This document shows positions 52,961 to 61,453 of a DNA stretch of 64,000 bases, in pieces. The stretch's first letter is position 1; every line of letters begins with the position of its first letter. Position numbers and translations under genes: made by a program. This DNA is from Pseudomonadota bacterium (lineage in GTDB: Bacteria > Verrucomicrobiota > Verrucomicrobiia > Limisphaerales > SXTU01): NCBI GenBank assembly GCA_009922615.1, contig RFVF01000008.1:27981-91980 (forward strand), written 5' to 3'. The notes under the pieces were generated by a model. It saw only the letters and a program-made list of their open reading frames with translations. It was not told the DNA's origin and did not search any database.

Positions 52961-54250
52961 ATGCACCAGACTTCCTCGCTCGTGTCGACCGGCGGTTCCC
53001 GGCGGTCCTTTCTGCAAACCTCCGTCGTGCTCGCGGCTGGCGCGCCTTGGCTCGCGAGCCGGGAAGATGCGCAATCCGCCGAGTCCAAAAGTCCGCTCAT
53101 GGCCTACGTCGGCACGTTCAGTTCGCCGCTGCGGGACGTGCTGCCCACGCAGGTGGATTTGCCGCCGGGCAATGGCCGGGGCATCCACCTCTTCCAAGTG
53201 GACCGCACGACCGGCGCCTTATCGCCGCGCGGCGTGTATGAACTCGGCACCAGCCCGAGCTGTCTGGTGGTCAACGCCGCCGGCACGCTCCTGTATTCCG
53301 CGAACGAAACCGACCGCGTGGGCGCGGCCAACGAAGGCACCGTCAGCGCCTTCGCCATCAACCGCGCGGACGGGCAGTTGAAATTGCTCAACACCGTGCG
53401 TTCCGGCGGGGCAGGTCCCACCTACGTGAGCATTCACCCCTCCGGGAAGTTCGTGCTCGTGGCGAATTACTTCGGTGGCTCCGTCGCCGTGCTGCCCATT
53501 TTGCCCGACGGCAGTCTCGGCGCGGCCACGGACATCAAGGTGGACCAAGGGACCGTGGGCCCGAAGCAGGCGAAGAATGCGCCCCCCGGCTCCTTTGCCT
53601 TCAGCGGTCACGACCGCACGCACGCACACATGATCGAGGCCGATTCCGCCGGGCGTTACGTGCTGCACGTGGACCTAGGGCTGGATCAAATCTTCGTGTG
53701 GAAATTCGACGCGCAAAAGGGCGTGCTCACACCCAACGATCCGCCGTCCGTCACGCTGCCGCCCGGCGACGGCCCGCGCCACTTCTCCTTTCACCCCAAC
53801 GGCCGCTGGTTTTACTCGATCCAAGAGGAGGGCTCCACCGTGGTGCTGTTCGATTACGACTCCGCGAAAGGCCGGCTCACCGCGCGGCAGACCATCTCCA
53901 CGCTGCCGCCGGGTTTCGCGGGCAGCAACTTCTGCTCCGAGATCATGGTCAGCGCCGACGGCCGGTTCCTCTACGCCGGCAACCGCCTGCACGACACCAC
54001 GGCCATTTTCGCTATCGGAGCCAATGGCACGCTCACCTACCTCGGCGAGGAACCCACCCGCGGGAATTATCCGCGCAGCTTCAACTTCGATCCCACCGGC
54101 CAATTCCTCTACGTCTGCAATCAGCGCGACGACAACCTCACGGTCTTCCGCGTGGACCCGCCGACGGGAGGCCTGAAGTTCACCGGCCACTACACGCCCG
54201 TGGGCAATCCCTCCATCATCGTCTTCCTCGACCTCGCGAAAACGCGCTGA
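52961..54250 (+). CDS. Secreted seven-bladed beta-propeller lactonase (Pgl/YbhE family)
   Basis: 429 residues from ATG 52961, with a Tat signal (GSRRSFLQTSVVLAAGAPWLA). Propeller repeats include AYVGTFSSPL, GTSPSCLVVNAAGTLLYSANE, GPTYVSIHPSGKFVLVANY, GDGPRHFSFHPNGRWFYSIQE, RNYPRSFNFDPTGQFLYVCNQ. Homologues hydrolyse 6-phosphogluconolactone or act on other lactones. A periplasmic lactonase is inferred. It is divergent from the PanB-like gene (102 bp). Confidence 0.92.
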   Translation: MHQTSSLVSTGGSRRSFLQTSVVLAAGAPWLASREDAQSAESKSPLMAYVGTFSSPLRDVLPTQVDLPPGNGRGIHLFQVDRTTGALSPRGVYELGTSPSCLVVNAAGTLLYSANETDRVGAANEGTVSAFAINRADGQLKLLNTVRSGGAGPTYVSIHPSGKFVLVANYFGGSVAVLPILPDGSLGAATDIKVDQGTVGPKQAKNAPPGSFAFSGHDRTHAHMIEADSAGRYVLHVDLGLDQIFVWKFDAQKGVLTPNDPPSVTLPPGDGPRHFSFHPNGRWFYSIQEEGSTVVLFDYDSAKGRLTARQTISTLPPGFAGSNFCSEIMVSADGRFLYAGNRLHDTTAIFAIGANGTLTYLGEEPTRGNYPRSFNFDPTGQFLYVCNQRDDNLTVFRVDPPTGGLKFTGHYTPVGNPSIIVFLDLAKTR

Positions 54251-54418
54251 CTTCACCGCCGCCCGCTGGAGCGCTCTGGGAAACGATAGCAAACCCACCC
54301 GGCAACCAAGCGAACGCAGCGCGCTTGCGGCCAGGCTGAACGACTGCGGCACCGCGCTCGGCTGGCTTCCTTTGCGTTCGGGCTTTTTCTGACGTGCGCA
54401 ACGTGCTACCTGTGCCGG

Positions 54419-55789
54419 ATGAACCGTATCCTGCGGATCTGTCTCAGCCTTGCGTTGCTGGCGCTGCTCGCCGCACCGACGCGTGCGGCGGACAAGCTGA
54501 TCTGGCGCAGCAGTGAGCGCGTGGATGCCGACATCGCGGGCTGGTCACTGACACAATTGCTCGAGCAACTCGCCGAGGTTACCGGCTGGCAGGTCTTCGT
54601 CGAGCCCGGCACCACGCTGAAATCTCCGGTGTCCGTCAAGTTCAGCAACCTCACCCCCACCGACGCGCTCGGGCGGATGCTGGGCGAACTCAGCTTCGCC
54701 GTGCTGCCGCAGGCCAACGCAACCGCCAAGCTCTTCGTCTTCCGCACGTTCGTCAGCGACGCCACCCAGCCCGTGCGCCCGCCGGGAATCAAGGCCCGGC
54801 CCATCGCCAATGAACTCGTCCTCCTCCGCAAGCCCGGCAGCAAGGCGGACGCCGACGAACTGGCCAAACGCCTCGGCGCCAAAATCACCGGCCGCCTCAA
54901 CGACCCCGGCGCCTATCGGCTGAAATTCGACAGCGCGGATGCAGCGCGGCAGGCGCAATCAGCGCTGAACGGCAACGCGGACTTCAACGTGGATTACAAC
55001 TACGCCCTGCCCCGCCCGGTCACGGCGGATGCGCTCGCCGCCAGTTCACTGCTGCCGTTCACCCTCAAGCCCGCCGCCAGCACGCCCACGGGTCAGGTGA
55101 TCGTGGGCCTCGTGGATCAACCCGTGCAGGGAAGCGCGCCCTACCGGGATTTCCTGCTGCCGGGCATTGCCGTCGCCGGCGAGGCCACGCCAGGCGACGC
55201 AAGCCCCACGCATGGCACGGCCATGTTCGAGACCGTCTTGCGGGGGCTGGCCAGCACGCAGGACAAGAATGCCACCACCACCGTGCGCGTGTTGCCGGTG
55301 GACGTGTATGGCAACGATGCGAACACCAGCACGTTCAACGTCGCGCGCGGCATCGTCGAAGCCATCAACGCGGGTGCGACGGTCGTCAACCTCAGCCTCG
55401 GCAGCGCGGGCGACAGCCAGTTGCTGCACAACATCATCACACAGGGCGCGGCGCGCGGCGTGATGTTCATCGCCGCCGCCGGCAACGAGCCGACCACCAC
55501 GCCCACGTATCCCGCCGCCTATCCCGAGGTGCTGGCGGTGACGGCGGGCGGGCGTGATGGCCAACTCGCCAGCTACGCCAATCGCGGCGATTTCGTGGAC
55601 TTGGCCGCGCCGGGTTCGAGCATCGTCTATTTCGGTGGCAAAGCGTATTTGATCAGCGGCACCTCGGCCTCCACAGCGTTCGTCACCGGGCTCGCCGCAG
55701 GGATGAAGGCCGACACCGGAGCCACGACGGCGGCGGTGACGAGCAAGCTGAAGGAACTTCTCGCGCCGCCCAAGCCGCCTGGAAAATGA
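54419..55789 (+). CDS. Secreted subtilisin-like (S8) protease with N-terminal STN-like domain
   Basis: 456 residues. Signal peptide LSLALLALLAAPTRAAD. Residues 40-115 (WSLTQLLEQLAEVTGWQVFV...ALGRMLGELSFAV) resemble the secretin/TonB short N-terminal (STN) domain. A prodomain-like region follows. The S8 catalytic residues are D233 (VGLVD), H265 (SPTHGTAMFET), N356 (AAAGNEP) and S416 (SGTSASTAFV). The STN-plus-subtilase order is unusual; STN domains normally occur in TonB receptors and secretins. The protease may be anchored to, or gated by, an outer-membrane channel. Confidence 0.88.
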   Translation: MNRILRICLSLALLALLAAPTRAADKLIWRSSERVDADIAGWSLTQLLEQLAEVTGWQVFVEPGTTLKSPVSVKFSNLTPTDALGRMLGELSFAVLPQANATAKLFVFRTFVSDATQPVRPPGIKARPIANELVLLRKPGSKADADELAKRLGAKITGRLNDPGAYRLKFDSADAARQAQSALNGNADFNVDYNYALPRPVTADALAASSLLPFTLKPAASTPTGQVIVGLVDQPVQGSAPYRDFLLPGIAVAGEATPGDASPTHGTAMFETVLRGLASTQDKNATTTVRVLPVDVYGNDANTSTFNVARGIVEAINAGATVVNLSLGSAGDSQLLHNIITQGAARGVMFIAAAGNEPTTTPTYPAAYPEVLAVTAGGRDGQLASYANRGDFVDLAAPGSSIVYFGGKAYLISGTSASTAFVTGLAAGMKADTGATTAAVTSKLKELLAPPKPPGK

Positions 55790-55831
55790 GCGTGGCAGGC
55801 CCGCTGCCGTGGCCCGGACCGCTCTATCCGC

Positions 55832-56182
55832 TTAATCTCGCTTTCGCTCCAGCCGCACGCTGACGTGGCGGGCCTCGGGGATGATGAATTTCTTCACCTC
55901 CACGCTCACCGCCGCCGCGCCAAAATCCGTCAGCACCATCGCCGCAATGTCAGCCGCAAGCTTCTCAATCAACTTCCAGCTCCGGCCATCCCCGAAGTTC
56001 AGCAACCGACGCGAGACGGCGTAATAATCAATCGTCTCCCGCAGATCGTCGCTCGCGGCGGCGCGGGTGAAATCGTGCTGCATCTCGACGGTGAGGAGCA
56101 ATCGCTGCGGCTGCGCCCGCTCGGCGTCCGGCACGCCGACGCAGTAGTAAACTTCGAGTTCAGTGAGGGTGATGGTGTCCAC
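55832..56182 (-). CDS. folB: Dihydroneopterin aldolase
   Basis: 116 residues from GTG 56182 (TITLTELEVYYCVGVPDAER). FolB converts dihydroneopterin to hydroxymethyldihydropterin in folate synthesis. Family marks are the GVPDAERAQPQ block, the mid segment DDLRETIDYYAVS, and C-terminal VSVEVKKFIIPEARHVSV. It is the last gene of the leftward group. Confidence 0.9.
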   Translation of the reverse strand: MDTITLTELEVYYCVGVPDAERAQPQRLLLTVEMQHDFTRAAASDDLRETIDYYAVSRRLLNFGDGRSWKLIEKLAADIAAMVLTDFGAAAVSVEVKKFIIPEARHVSVRLERKRD

Positions 56183-56222
56183 GCGGGCAGTTGAAAGTTG
56201 AAGGCTTAAAGTTGCAAGCGCC
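56183..56222. repeat. Short intergenic GTTGAAAGTTGAAGGCTTAAAG tract
   Basis: Units of GTTGAAAG/GTTGAAGG lie in the spacer before folB. They are similar in style to the ACGTTCAACGTCC tract at 25.87 kb. Confidence 0.5.
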
Positions 56223-56226
56223 GCCG

Positions 56227-57300
56227 TCAGGGAGCCAGTTGCATCACTTCTTCCAGGAGAATTTTCGTCGGCCGGTTCAGCTCCATCGCCAGCGCCTCCG
56301 CGAGCGTCACCCAGCGGAATTCCTGCGCCTCCTCGTTGAGCGTGACCGGCGGCGCGCTGCCGAAGGCGCGGCAAGTGTAGTTGAGCAGCAGGAAATGCGC
56401 GTCGCGGTAAAACTCCTTCGAGTGGATGCAGTCCTGCACCAGCACGAAACGGATGTCGGTGATGTCGAGCCCGGTCTCTTCCTTCAACTCGCGGCGCAGC
56501 GCATCCTCGGAACGCTCGCCCCACTTGATCTTGCCACCGGGAATGCCCCAGAGGTGCGACCACTTGTGCGTGCGGAGCATCAGCACGCGGTCATCGGCAT
56601 CGAAGATGAGGCCGCCGACGGTGGAGATGGGAATGGGGTCTGGCGTCTGGTGCTTGGGGTCTGGGGAAAGGCGCATCGTGTGGCGCGTCATCACGTCGCG
56701 GAGTTCGCCGAGGTGCTCGACGATGAGGTCGGGCGCGGCGGCACGGAGTTGCGGGAGCTTGTTGTAGCCGGTGAGCACGGCGACGGAGTGGATGCCGCCG
56801 TGCTTGGCGGTCTCGATGTCGTGCGCCATGTCGCCGATGAAAACCGTGGCCTGCGGGTCGAGGCCGTTCTCGGCGATGAGTTGCTGGATGACTTTCCGTT
56901 TGTCCCACACGCCGATGTAAGGCCGGTCAATGAAGTGGCCGAAGTCCGCGCTCGCCGCCTGCGTCGCCCAGTGGTCGGGGTGCACCGAGCTCAGGAGAAA
57001 CGTCCGCACGCCGCGCTCGCGGCAGAAGACGAGAAAGTCCCGCGCGTGCGGCAGCGGCTCGACGAGGTCCTGCACCTCGCGAAAACGCGCGTGGAACCAC
57101 TGCTCCAGTTGCGCCATGGGCACGCCGGGCAGATGGCGGTTGTAGAACGGCTGGAAGGGCAGGCAGAACTCCGCGCGGAACTGGTCGAGCGACATCTCCG
57201 GCTTGCCAGCGGAGACGAAGCAGTGATTCGTCGCCCGCAGCACGGCGGGCAGGTCATCCACCAGCGTGCCCGACCAGTCGAAGATGATGTTGCGGATCAT
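56227..57300 (-). CDS. HAD phosphatase-Nudix hydrolase fusion
   Basis: 357 residues. The N-terminal ~210 residues are a HAD-superfamily phosphatase of the Gph type: FDWSGTLVDD (first motif, with the usual second Asp changed to Trp: DWSGT), TFLLSSVHPD, WDKRKVIQQL, FIGDMAHDIETAKHGG. Residues 225-357 are a Nudix domain with the box G-x5-E-x7-RELKEETGL (GGKIKWGERSEDALRRELKE in part). The linker MRLSPDPKHQTPDPIP is a decorator repeat. The fusion could couple nucleotide clearance to phosphatase activity. Confidence 0.9.
   Translation of the reverse strand: MIRNIIFDWSGTLVDDLPAVLRATNHCFVSAGKPEMSLDQFRAEFCLPFQPFYNRHLPGVPMAQLEQWFHARFREVQDLVEPLPHARDFLVFCRERGVRTFLLSSVHPDHWATQAASADFGHFIDRPYIGVWDKRKVIQQLIAENGLDPQATVFIGDMAHDIETAKHGGIHSVAVLTGYNKLPQLRAAAPDLIVEHLGELRDVMTRHTMRLSPDPKHQTPDPIPISTVGGLIFDADDRVLMLRTHKWSHLWGIPGGKIKWGERSEDALRRELKEETGLDITDIRFVLVQDCIHSKEFYRDAHFLLLNYTCRAFGSAPPVTLNEEAQEFRWVTLAEALAMELNRPTKILLEEVMQLAP
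56635..56668. repeat. CCAGACCCCAAGCACCAGACG repeat forming the HAD-Nudix linker
   Basis: Tandem CCAGACCCC/CCAGACGC units encode SPDPKHQTPDP between the HAD and Nudix domains, suggesting the repeat sits at the fusion junction. Confidence 0.7.
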
Positions 57301-57360
57301 GCGCGCGGGAACTTTGCGGTGATGGCGAGGAGATGCAATGGAATCCGCCCGCGCTCGAGT

Positions 57361-57579
57361 TCACAGCGACTTCTCGAAGCCGCTGAATTGGCCTTTGCGC
57401 ATCGTCGCGGTGCCGGTGCCGCCGACCTCCCGCAAAGTGTGCAACATGCCCGCCGCAAGGTCGGCGGCGTTCGGATAAACTTCGTCCCATTGCTCAATGC
57501 CGTCGGCGCGCATCCGGGCGATGCAGGCGTCTTTGAGGGCGAGGGGTTGAGGAAGGTCGGCCGCAACAGCTTCGCTCAT
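57361..57579 (-). CDS. Truncated GNAT acetyltransferase remnant
   Basis: 72 residues from ATG 57579. LPQPLALKDACIARMRADGIEQWDEVYPNAADL matches the start of GNAT N-acetyltransferases (quoted as the key words CIARM, GIEQWDEVYPN), but the acetyl-CoA binding half is missing and the frame ends after AAGMLHTLREVGG. It is either a pseudogene remnant or a regulatory fragment. Its 5' end overlaps the stop of the next gene by 4 bp. Confidence 0.6.
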   Translation of the reverse strand: MSEAVAADLPQPLALKDACIARMRADGIEQWDEVYPNAADLAAGMLHTLREVGGTGTATMRKGQFSGFEKSL

Positions 57580-58121
57580 GGCTGGCGGGGAAGCAGGACG
57601 ATGGAGTTGCTCCGCTGAACGTCTGCGTGCCGTTGTGTGAAGAAAGCCCAAAGCGAAGCGTTCGATGGCGGCGGCCGAGTGAACTGAACGTTCATCTCAT
57701 AAGCATGGCCGGCTTTGAGGAGCGCTGTAAGGCCGGGCTTGGTGGAGGCCCAGTTGAGCACATATGCGTCGCCCATTCCCCGGTGCGTCAGCCAGTTGCA
57801 TTCTTGAACGAGGTCAGACTCCACACTGAATGAAACGACGTTGGTCCCCGCTCGACGAATCTCAACTTGGCCGGAGAACGTATTCGTGAAAGTGGCTTTC
57901 TCTCCCTTCGGGTATCCAAGCAGGAGCATGAACGCGTGAGCTGGCGGCATCACGAACTGCACAGAAAGCGTGCTGTTCGTGCAGTCGGTGAGTTTGTGCT
58001 CGCTGCAGTCGTGGTAGTTATCACGGGCCTGAATGAACCAGTTGTAACTCATCCAACCGACGGTGCCCAACGAGACGGCGACTAGGCACCGCCAAAAGGC
58101 ATTACGACTTGGTTTCATCAA
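57576..58121 (-). CDS. Hypothetical membrane-anchored protein
   Basis: 181 residues with an N-terminal hydrophobic segment (FWRCLVAVSLGTVGWMSYNWF). The rest is a soluble beta-rich domain with three or four Cys (HDCSEHKLTDCTNST, QECNWL) and FTRPPPSNASLW. Its ATG overlaps the radical SAM stop (ATGA). GC is lower than the neighbours'. No family recognised. Confidence 0.6.
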   Translation of the reverse strand: MMKPSRNAFWRCLVAVSLGTVGWMSYNWFIQARDNYHDCSEHKLTDCTNSTLSVQFVMPPAHAFMLLLGYPKGEKATFTNTFSGQVEIRRAGTNVVSFSVESDLVQECNWLTHRGMGDAYVLNWASTKPGLTALLKAGHAYEMNVQFTRPPPSNASLWAFFTQRHADVQRSNSIVLLPRQP

Positions 58122-58999
58122 TCAAACGTCACCACCTTCAGCCCCGTCTTCGCGCGCACGGTGGCGGCCTTGGCTTCGAGTTCGGCCTTGGTCAGCTTGC
58201 CGCAGAACGGCTCGGGCGTGGGACGGGCGATGGTGTAGAGGTGGACTTCCCGGATTTGCGCGCCATCGCGCACGAGGGTGGCGAGGCGGTCGCAATAGGC
58301 CGCCAGCTCCTCCGGCGGCATCGGCTGACCGTGCATCTTCAGGAAGAGGCTCTGGATGATGATGGGCCGTGCGCGCGCGGTGACGAGGAGGTTGTGCAGG
58401 ATGCGGTCGAGGCGGACGGCGGTGCGGTTGACGAGCTTGTAGTAGCCCTCGGTGCCAGCGTCGAGCTTGGCCCAGACTTCGCCCTGGTTCGCGTCCATGA
58501 GGGCGAGACCGCGCTTCACGCTGCCGGTGTCGAGCCCGGCGGCGTCGGTGATGAGGACGAGCTTGGTGGCGTCCAGTCCCTCGGCGCGCTTCACCTCGGC
58601 GGCGACGCGCACGCATTCGTCGAAGTTGTGCAGCATGGTCGGCTCGCCGTCGCCGCTGAAGGCGATGTCGCGCGGCGTCTGCGTGAGCGCGAGCGGGACT
58701 TCGTTGAACTTCGCCTCGCTAGCCAGCCCACCGGCGCGGGCATAACGAATCATGGCGGTCAGTTCCTCGCGGAGCTGGGCGAGGTCCACGACGGAGGTTT
58801 TGCCCGGCGTCTTGCGGTCCACCTCGCAATATACGCAATCGAAGTTGCAAACCTTGTCGGGGTTGAGATTGATGCCGATGGAGAGGCCGCCGCTGCGCCG
58901 CGAGATGACGGGATAGACGTAGGTAAAGTCCTTGTAAACGCGCGTGTGGTCCCGCACGGCAGCGAGGGTGTTTGCAATGGTAGTCGGCGTCTCCGGCAT
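58118..58999 (-). CDS. Radical SAM protein (COG0731-like)
   Basis: 293 residues from ATG 58999. The cluster site is CNFDCVYCEV (CxxxCxxC), preceded by GINLNPDKV. GDGEPTMLHNFDECV and KLVLITDAAG follow, as in the Fe-S oxidoreductases related to wyosine-biosynthesis TYW1-like proteins. The substrate is unknown. It begins a leftward group with the two genes that overlap it. Confidence 0.88.
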   Translation of the reverse strand: MPETPTTIANTLAAVRDHTRVYKDFTYVYPVISRRSGGLSIGINLNPDKVCNFDCVYCEVDRKTPGKTSVVDLAQLREELTAMIRYARAGGLASEAKFNEVPLALTQTPRDIAFSGDGEPTMLHNFDECVRVAAEVKRAEGLDATKLVLITDAAGLDTGSVKRGLALMDANQGEVWAKLDAGTEGYYKLVNRTAVRLDRILHNLLVTARARPIIIQSLFLKMHGQPMPPEELAAYCDRLATLVRDGAQIREVHLYTIARPTPEPFCGKLTKAELEAKAATVRAKTGLKVVTFD

Positions 59000-59113
59000 G
59001 AGAGTAATGTAGGCGCGGGCGGCGTGGGAGCAAGTCAGCAATGACCGGTGTTCACCGGCCGACCGGATGGATTCTGCTCCCGCTTCGCGGCGTCGCGGCT
59101 AACATCCTCACGC

Positions 59114-59707
59114 ATGGCGAGTGACGGTCGATCACGAGAAACATCCCGGCGCAAGTGGCTGCCGCTCCTGGTGCTTTTCCTCATCGCGGATGCGGTCGGC
59201 GGCGGCCTCTACTACCGCTGGCGGCGCGAGCACAGCCAGGACGCGGTGATCCGTGCCGCAGCCACGCGTTATGGCATGGATGGCGCGCTGGTAAAGGCCG
59301 TCGTCTGGCGCGAGAGCTGGTTCGACTCTGAGGCGCGGGGCAAGGCGGGCGAAATCGGCCTCATGCAAATCCGCGAGCCCGCCGCGCGCGAGTGGGCCGA
59401 GGCCGAACGCATCGTCGGCTTTCAGCACGAACACATCCTCGACCCCGGCTCGAACACGCTTGCGGGCACCTGGTATCTCGCGAAGTTGCTCCGCCGTTAC
59501 CCGCAGGCGGACGATCCCGTGCCCTACGCGCTGGCCGATTACAACGCCGGGCGCGGCCACGTCTTGCGCTGGGATCAAGGCGCGGCCGCCACGAACAGCC
59601 AGCAGTTCCTCGCGCAAATGACTTTCCCCGGCACGCGCCGCTACATTGAGACCGTGGTCAAACGCCGCGAGCGCTATCGCGAGGAGTTTCCGCCGCCGAC
59701 TCCATAG
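59114..59707 (+). CDS. Lytic transglycosylase (SLT domain)
   Basis: 197 residues from ATG 59114. One N-terminal membrane segment (WLPLLVLFLIADAVGGGLYY). The SLT fold has VIRAAATRYGMDGALVKAVVWRESWFDSEARG with catalytic Glu in RES (quoted: VVWRESWFDSEA), then GLMQI, and ALADYNAGRGHVL. It cleaves peptidoglycan at the outer face of the inner membrane. Confidence 0.92.
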   Translation: MASDGRSRETSRRKWLPLLVLFLIADAVGGGLYYRWRREHSQDAVIRAAATRYGMDGALVKAVVWRESWFDSEARGKAGEIGLMQIREPAAREWAEAERIVGFQHEHILDPGSNTLAGTWYLAKLLRRYPQADDPVPYALADYNAGRGHVLRWDQGAAATNSQQFLAQMTFPGTRRYIETVVKRRERYREEFPPPTP

Positions 59708-59727
59708 GTGGCACATCAGTCCGCCAG

Positions 59728-59861
59728 ATTTTGGACTACGGTGGCAGAGCGCAGCGGCGACACCGCTTTGGTTTCCCGCAGAGCGGAACTCCCCTTGCTC
59801 CCACAGCGTTGCATGGAACCCAAAAGCGGCGTGGCGCTACGCTTCCCGCCGCACTCCAAAA
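59728..59861. repeat. Inverted repeat GTTTTGGAGTGCGGCGG-type upstream of the creatininase gene
   Basis: Tract 59729-59770 (TTTTGGACTACGGTGGCAGA...CGACACCGCTTTGG) and 59821-59861 (AAAAGCGGCGTGGCGCTACG...GCCGCACTCCAAAAC) are imperfect reverse complements. It separates the transglycosylase and creatininase genes. A similar unit (GCTTTGGAGTGCGGTGA) lies at about 38,196-38,212. Confidence 0.8.
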
Positions 59862-59925
59862 CGCCCACGCAGACACATGGCCCGCTTGTTTTTCAGCGTT
59901 CGCTTCCCTAGCCTTCCACCCACAC

Positions 59926-60687
59926 ATGAACCTCACCGATCTAAAATGGTCTGAAGTCGCCGCCCTCGACCGCGACACTCCCGTCATCTTTCCCGTCGCC
60001 GCGCTCGAACAGCACGGCCGGCACATGCCCGTTTTCACGGACAGTTTGCTCTGCGGCGAAATTGTCCGTCGCGTTGAAGCGCGGCTGGGCAAGCGCGTGC
60101 TCATCGCGCCGCTCCAGTGGCTTGGCAACTCCGACCATCACCTGGATTTTCCCGGCACGATGTCCGCTCCGCCGCGCGTGTATCTGGATTTGCTCGCCGG
60201 CCAGTTCGAGAACTTCATCGCGCACGGCTTCCGTCGCCTCGTGATGCTAAACGGCCACGGCGGCAATGACGTGCCCGGCAAGCAAGTCGTCTTCGAGCTG
60301 CGCCAGAAATACCGCGCCCGCCGCGACCTGCTGCTGCTCTTCGCCACCTATTGGAACCTCGCGCTGAAGAACCCCGCCGAGGCGCACCCCGGCATCAAGC
60401 AGACCCGCATGGGCCACGCGTGCGAGTGGGAGACGAGCATGGTGCTGCGCCTCGCGCCGCACCTAGTGGGTGACCTGAAGAAGGTGAAGGCCGTCCCGTT
60501 TGGCAACCCCTTCGAACCCGCCACGCGCGGCTGGATCATGGGCGACCGCAGCGTGCCCGGCCACATCGGCGACCCCCGCCACGCCACCGCCGAGAAGGGC
60601 GAGGCGCTCTTCCAAGTCTTCACCGACGGCGCGGTGGCCATGCTCGAGCGCGTATTGAAGTGGGATGGGAAGAGCTGGGAGGGGTGA
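59926..60687 (+). CDS. Creatininase-family amidohydrolase
   Basis: 253 residues from ATG 59926. The first metal block FPVAALEQHGRHMPVFTDSL has the family E-x-H pattern with Arg in place of Pro. Further blocks are HHLDFPGTMS, VMLNGHGGND and AEKGEALFQ. Relatives hydrolyse creatinine or cyclic amides such as mycofactocin precursors. There is no mft gene nearby. The substrate is unknown. Confidence 0.9.
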   Translation: MNLTDLKWSEVAALDRDTPVIFPVAALEQHGRHMPVFTDSLLCGEIVRRVEARLGKRVLIAPLQWLGNSDHHLDFPGTMSAPPRVYLDLLAGQFENFIAHGFRRLVMLNGHGGNDVPGKQVVFELRQKYRARRDLLLLFATYWNLALKNPAEAHPGIKQTRMGHACEWETSMVLRLAPHLVGDLKKVKAVPFGNPFEPATRGWIMGDRSVPGHIGDPRHATAEKGEALFQVFTDGAVAMLERVLKWDGKSWEG

Positions 60688-60988
60688 TCCGTTGCCGTTG
60701 TTCGCAGATCGGTTCGTTGCGATCGGTGTTGAGGTGCGGACGTGAGCGAGCGGGCGACTCGTTCAGTTCCACGGGAAAACGCGTCGCGCGTGAGCTGACA
60801 TTTATTGTCCCTCGCGAGCGCAAGGTTTGGTCAAGATGGCTCAAAACAATCGCAATTCCCGAGGAGTTTTCAGGAACCAAATGCCTCATCGTGCACATGG
60901 CTTGACGCATGGTGACTCGGCGCGATTACAATGCTGCCAACAGCCAAGCATTGGCTTGGAACTTCGGTCTCAATCCCTTTGACCTGAT
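60688..60988. other. Intergenic region, no gene seen
   Basis: 301 bp between the creatininase gene and the Ig-repeat gene. No coding signal, tRNA or palindrome family member is convincing. A short AT-rich stretch lies before 60989 and may contain the promoter of the Ig-repeat gene. Confidence 0.5.
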
Positions 60989-61444
60989 ATGAACATTGCG
61001 CGTCTTGCTGTCGGTTTCTGGCTTGCCACGACTGTTTTCAGCGCGGCGGCCGAGTATGCGGTCACCAACCTTTCGCCCAGCACCCTCGGGGGCAAAACGC
61101 TCTGGGTGGATGCGACGGAGAAGAACGGCACGGCGGTGTATCCTGCTGTGGGGGTCAGCTATCAAGTGCTGCTCACGGCGACCGGAGCGACGAACGGGAC
61201 GTTCACCATCCCTACCGCGCCCGGCATGCCCGCGCGCTCGGGCACGTGGTCCGCCGGGCTGCCCAACGGGCTGCCGCAAGCCCCGGGCAATTATCTCTTC
61301 ATCAACTTCGTCGGCCTGCTCGGGGACGGGGTGACGGACAACTTCACGTTCTATCCGGCGTTTGGGGCGACGAATCAAATCCCGTGCGCATATTATCTCT
61401 TCCGGGGTGACACGGGCTTCGGGAGTAATGCCACGGACAATTAA
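60989..61444 (+). pseudogene. N-terminal fragment of secreted Ig-repeat protein
   Basis: 151 residues starting MNIARLAVGFWLATTVFSAAA (signal peptide split: MNIARLAVGF, WLATTVFSAAA). The beta-rich region ends in FGSNATDN, then TAA 61442-61444. The next frame continues without a shift at RGYVRVTDGEAP, so one stop codon splits a single gene. A CAA-to-TAA (Gln) or TAC/TAT-to-TAA (Tyr) change would be enough. Confidence 0.75.
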
Positions 61445-61453
61445 CGGGGCTAC

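Noticed and set aside
60688..60988. Remnant transposase or small gene in the 300-bp gap
   Set aside because: Short frames here lack start context and family similarity.
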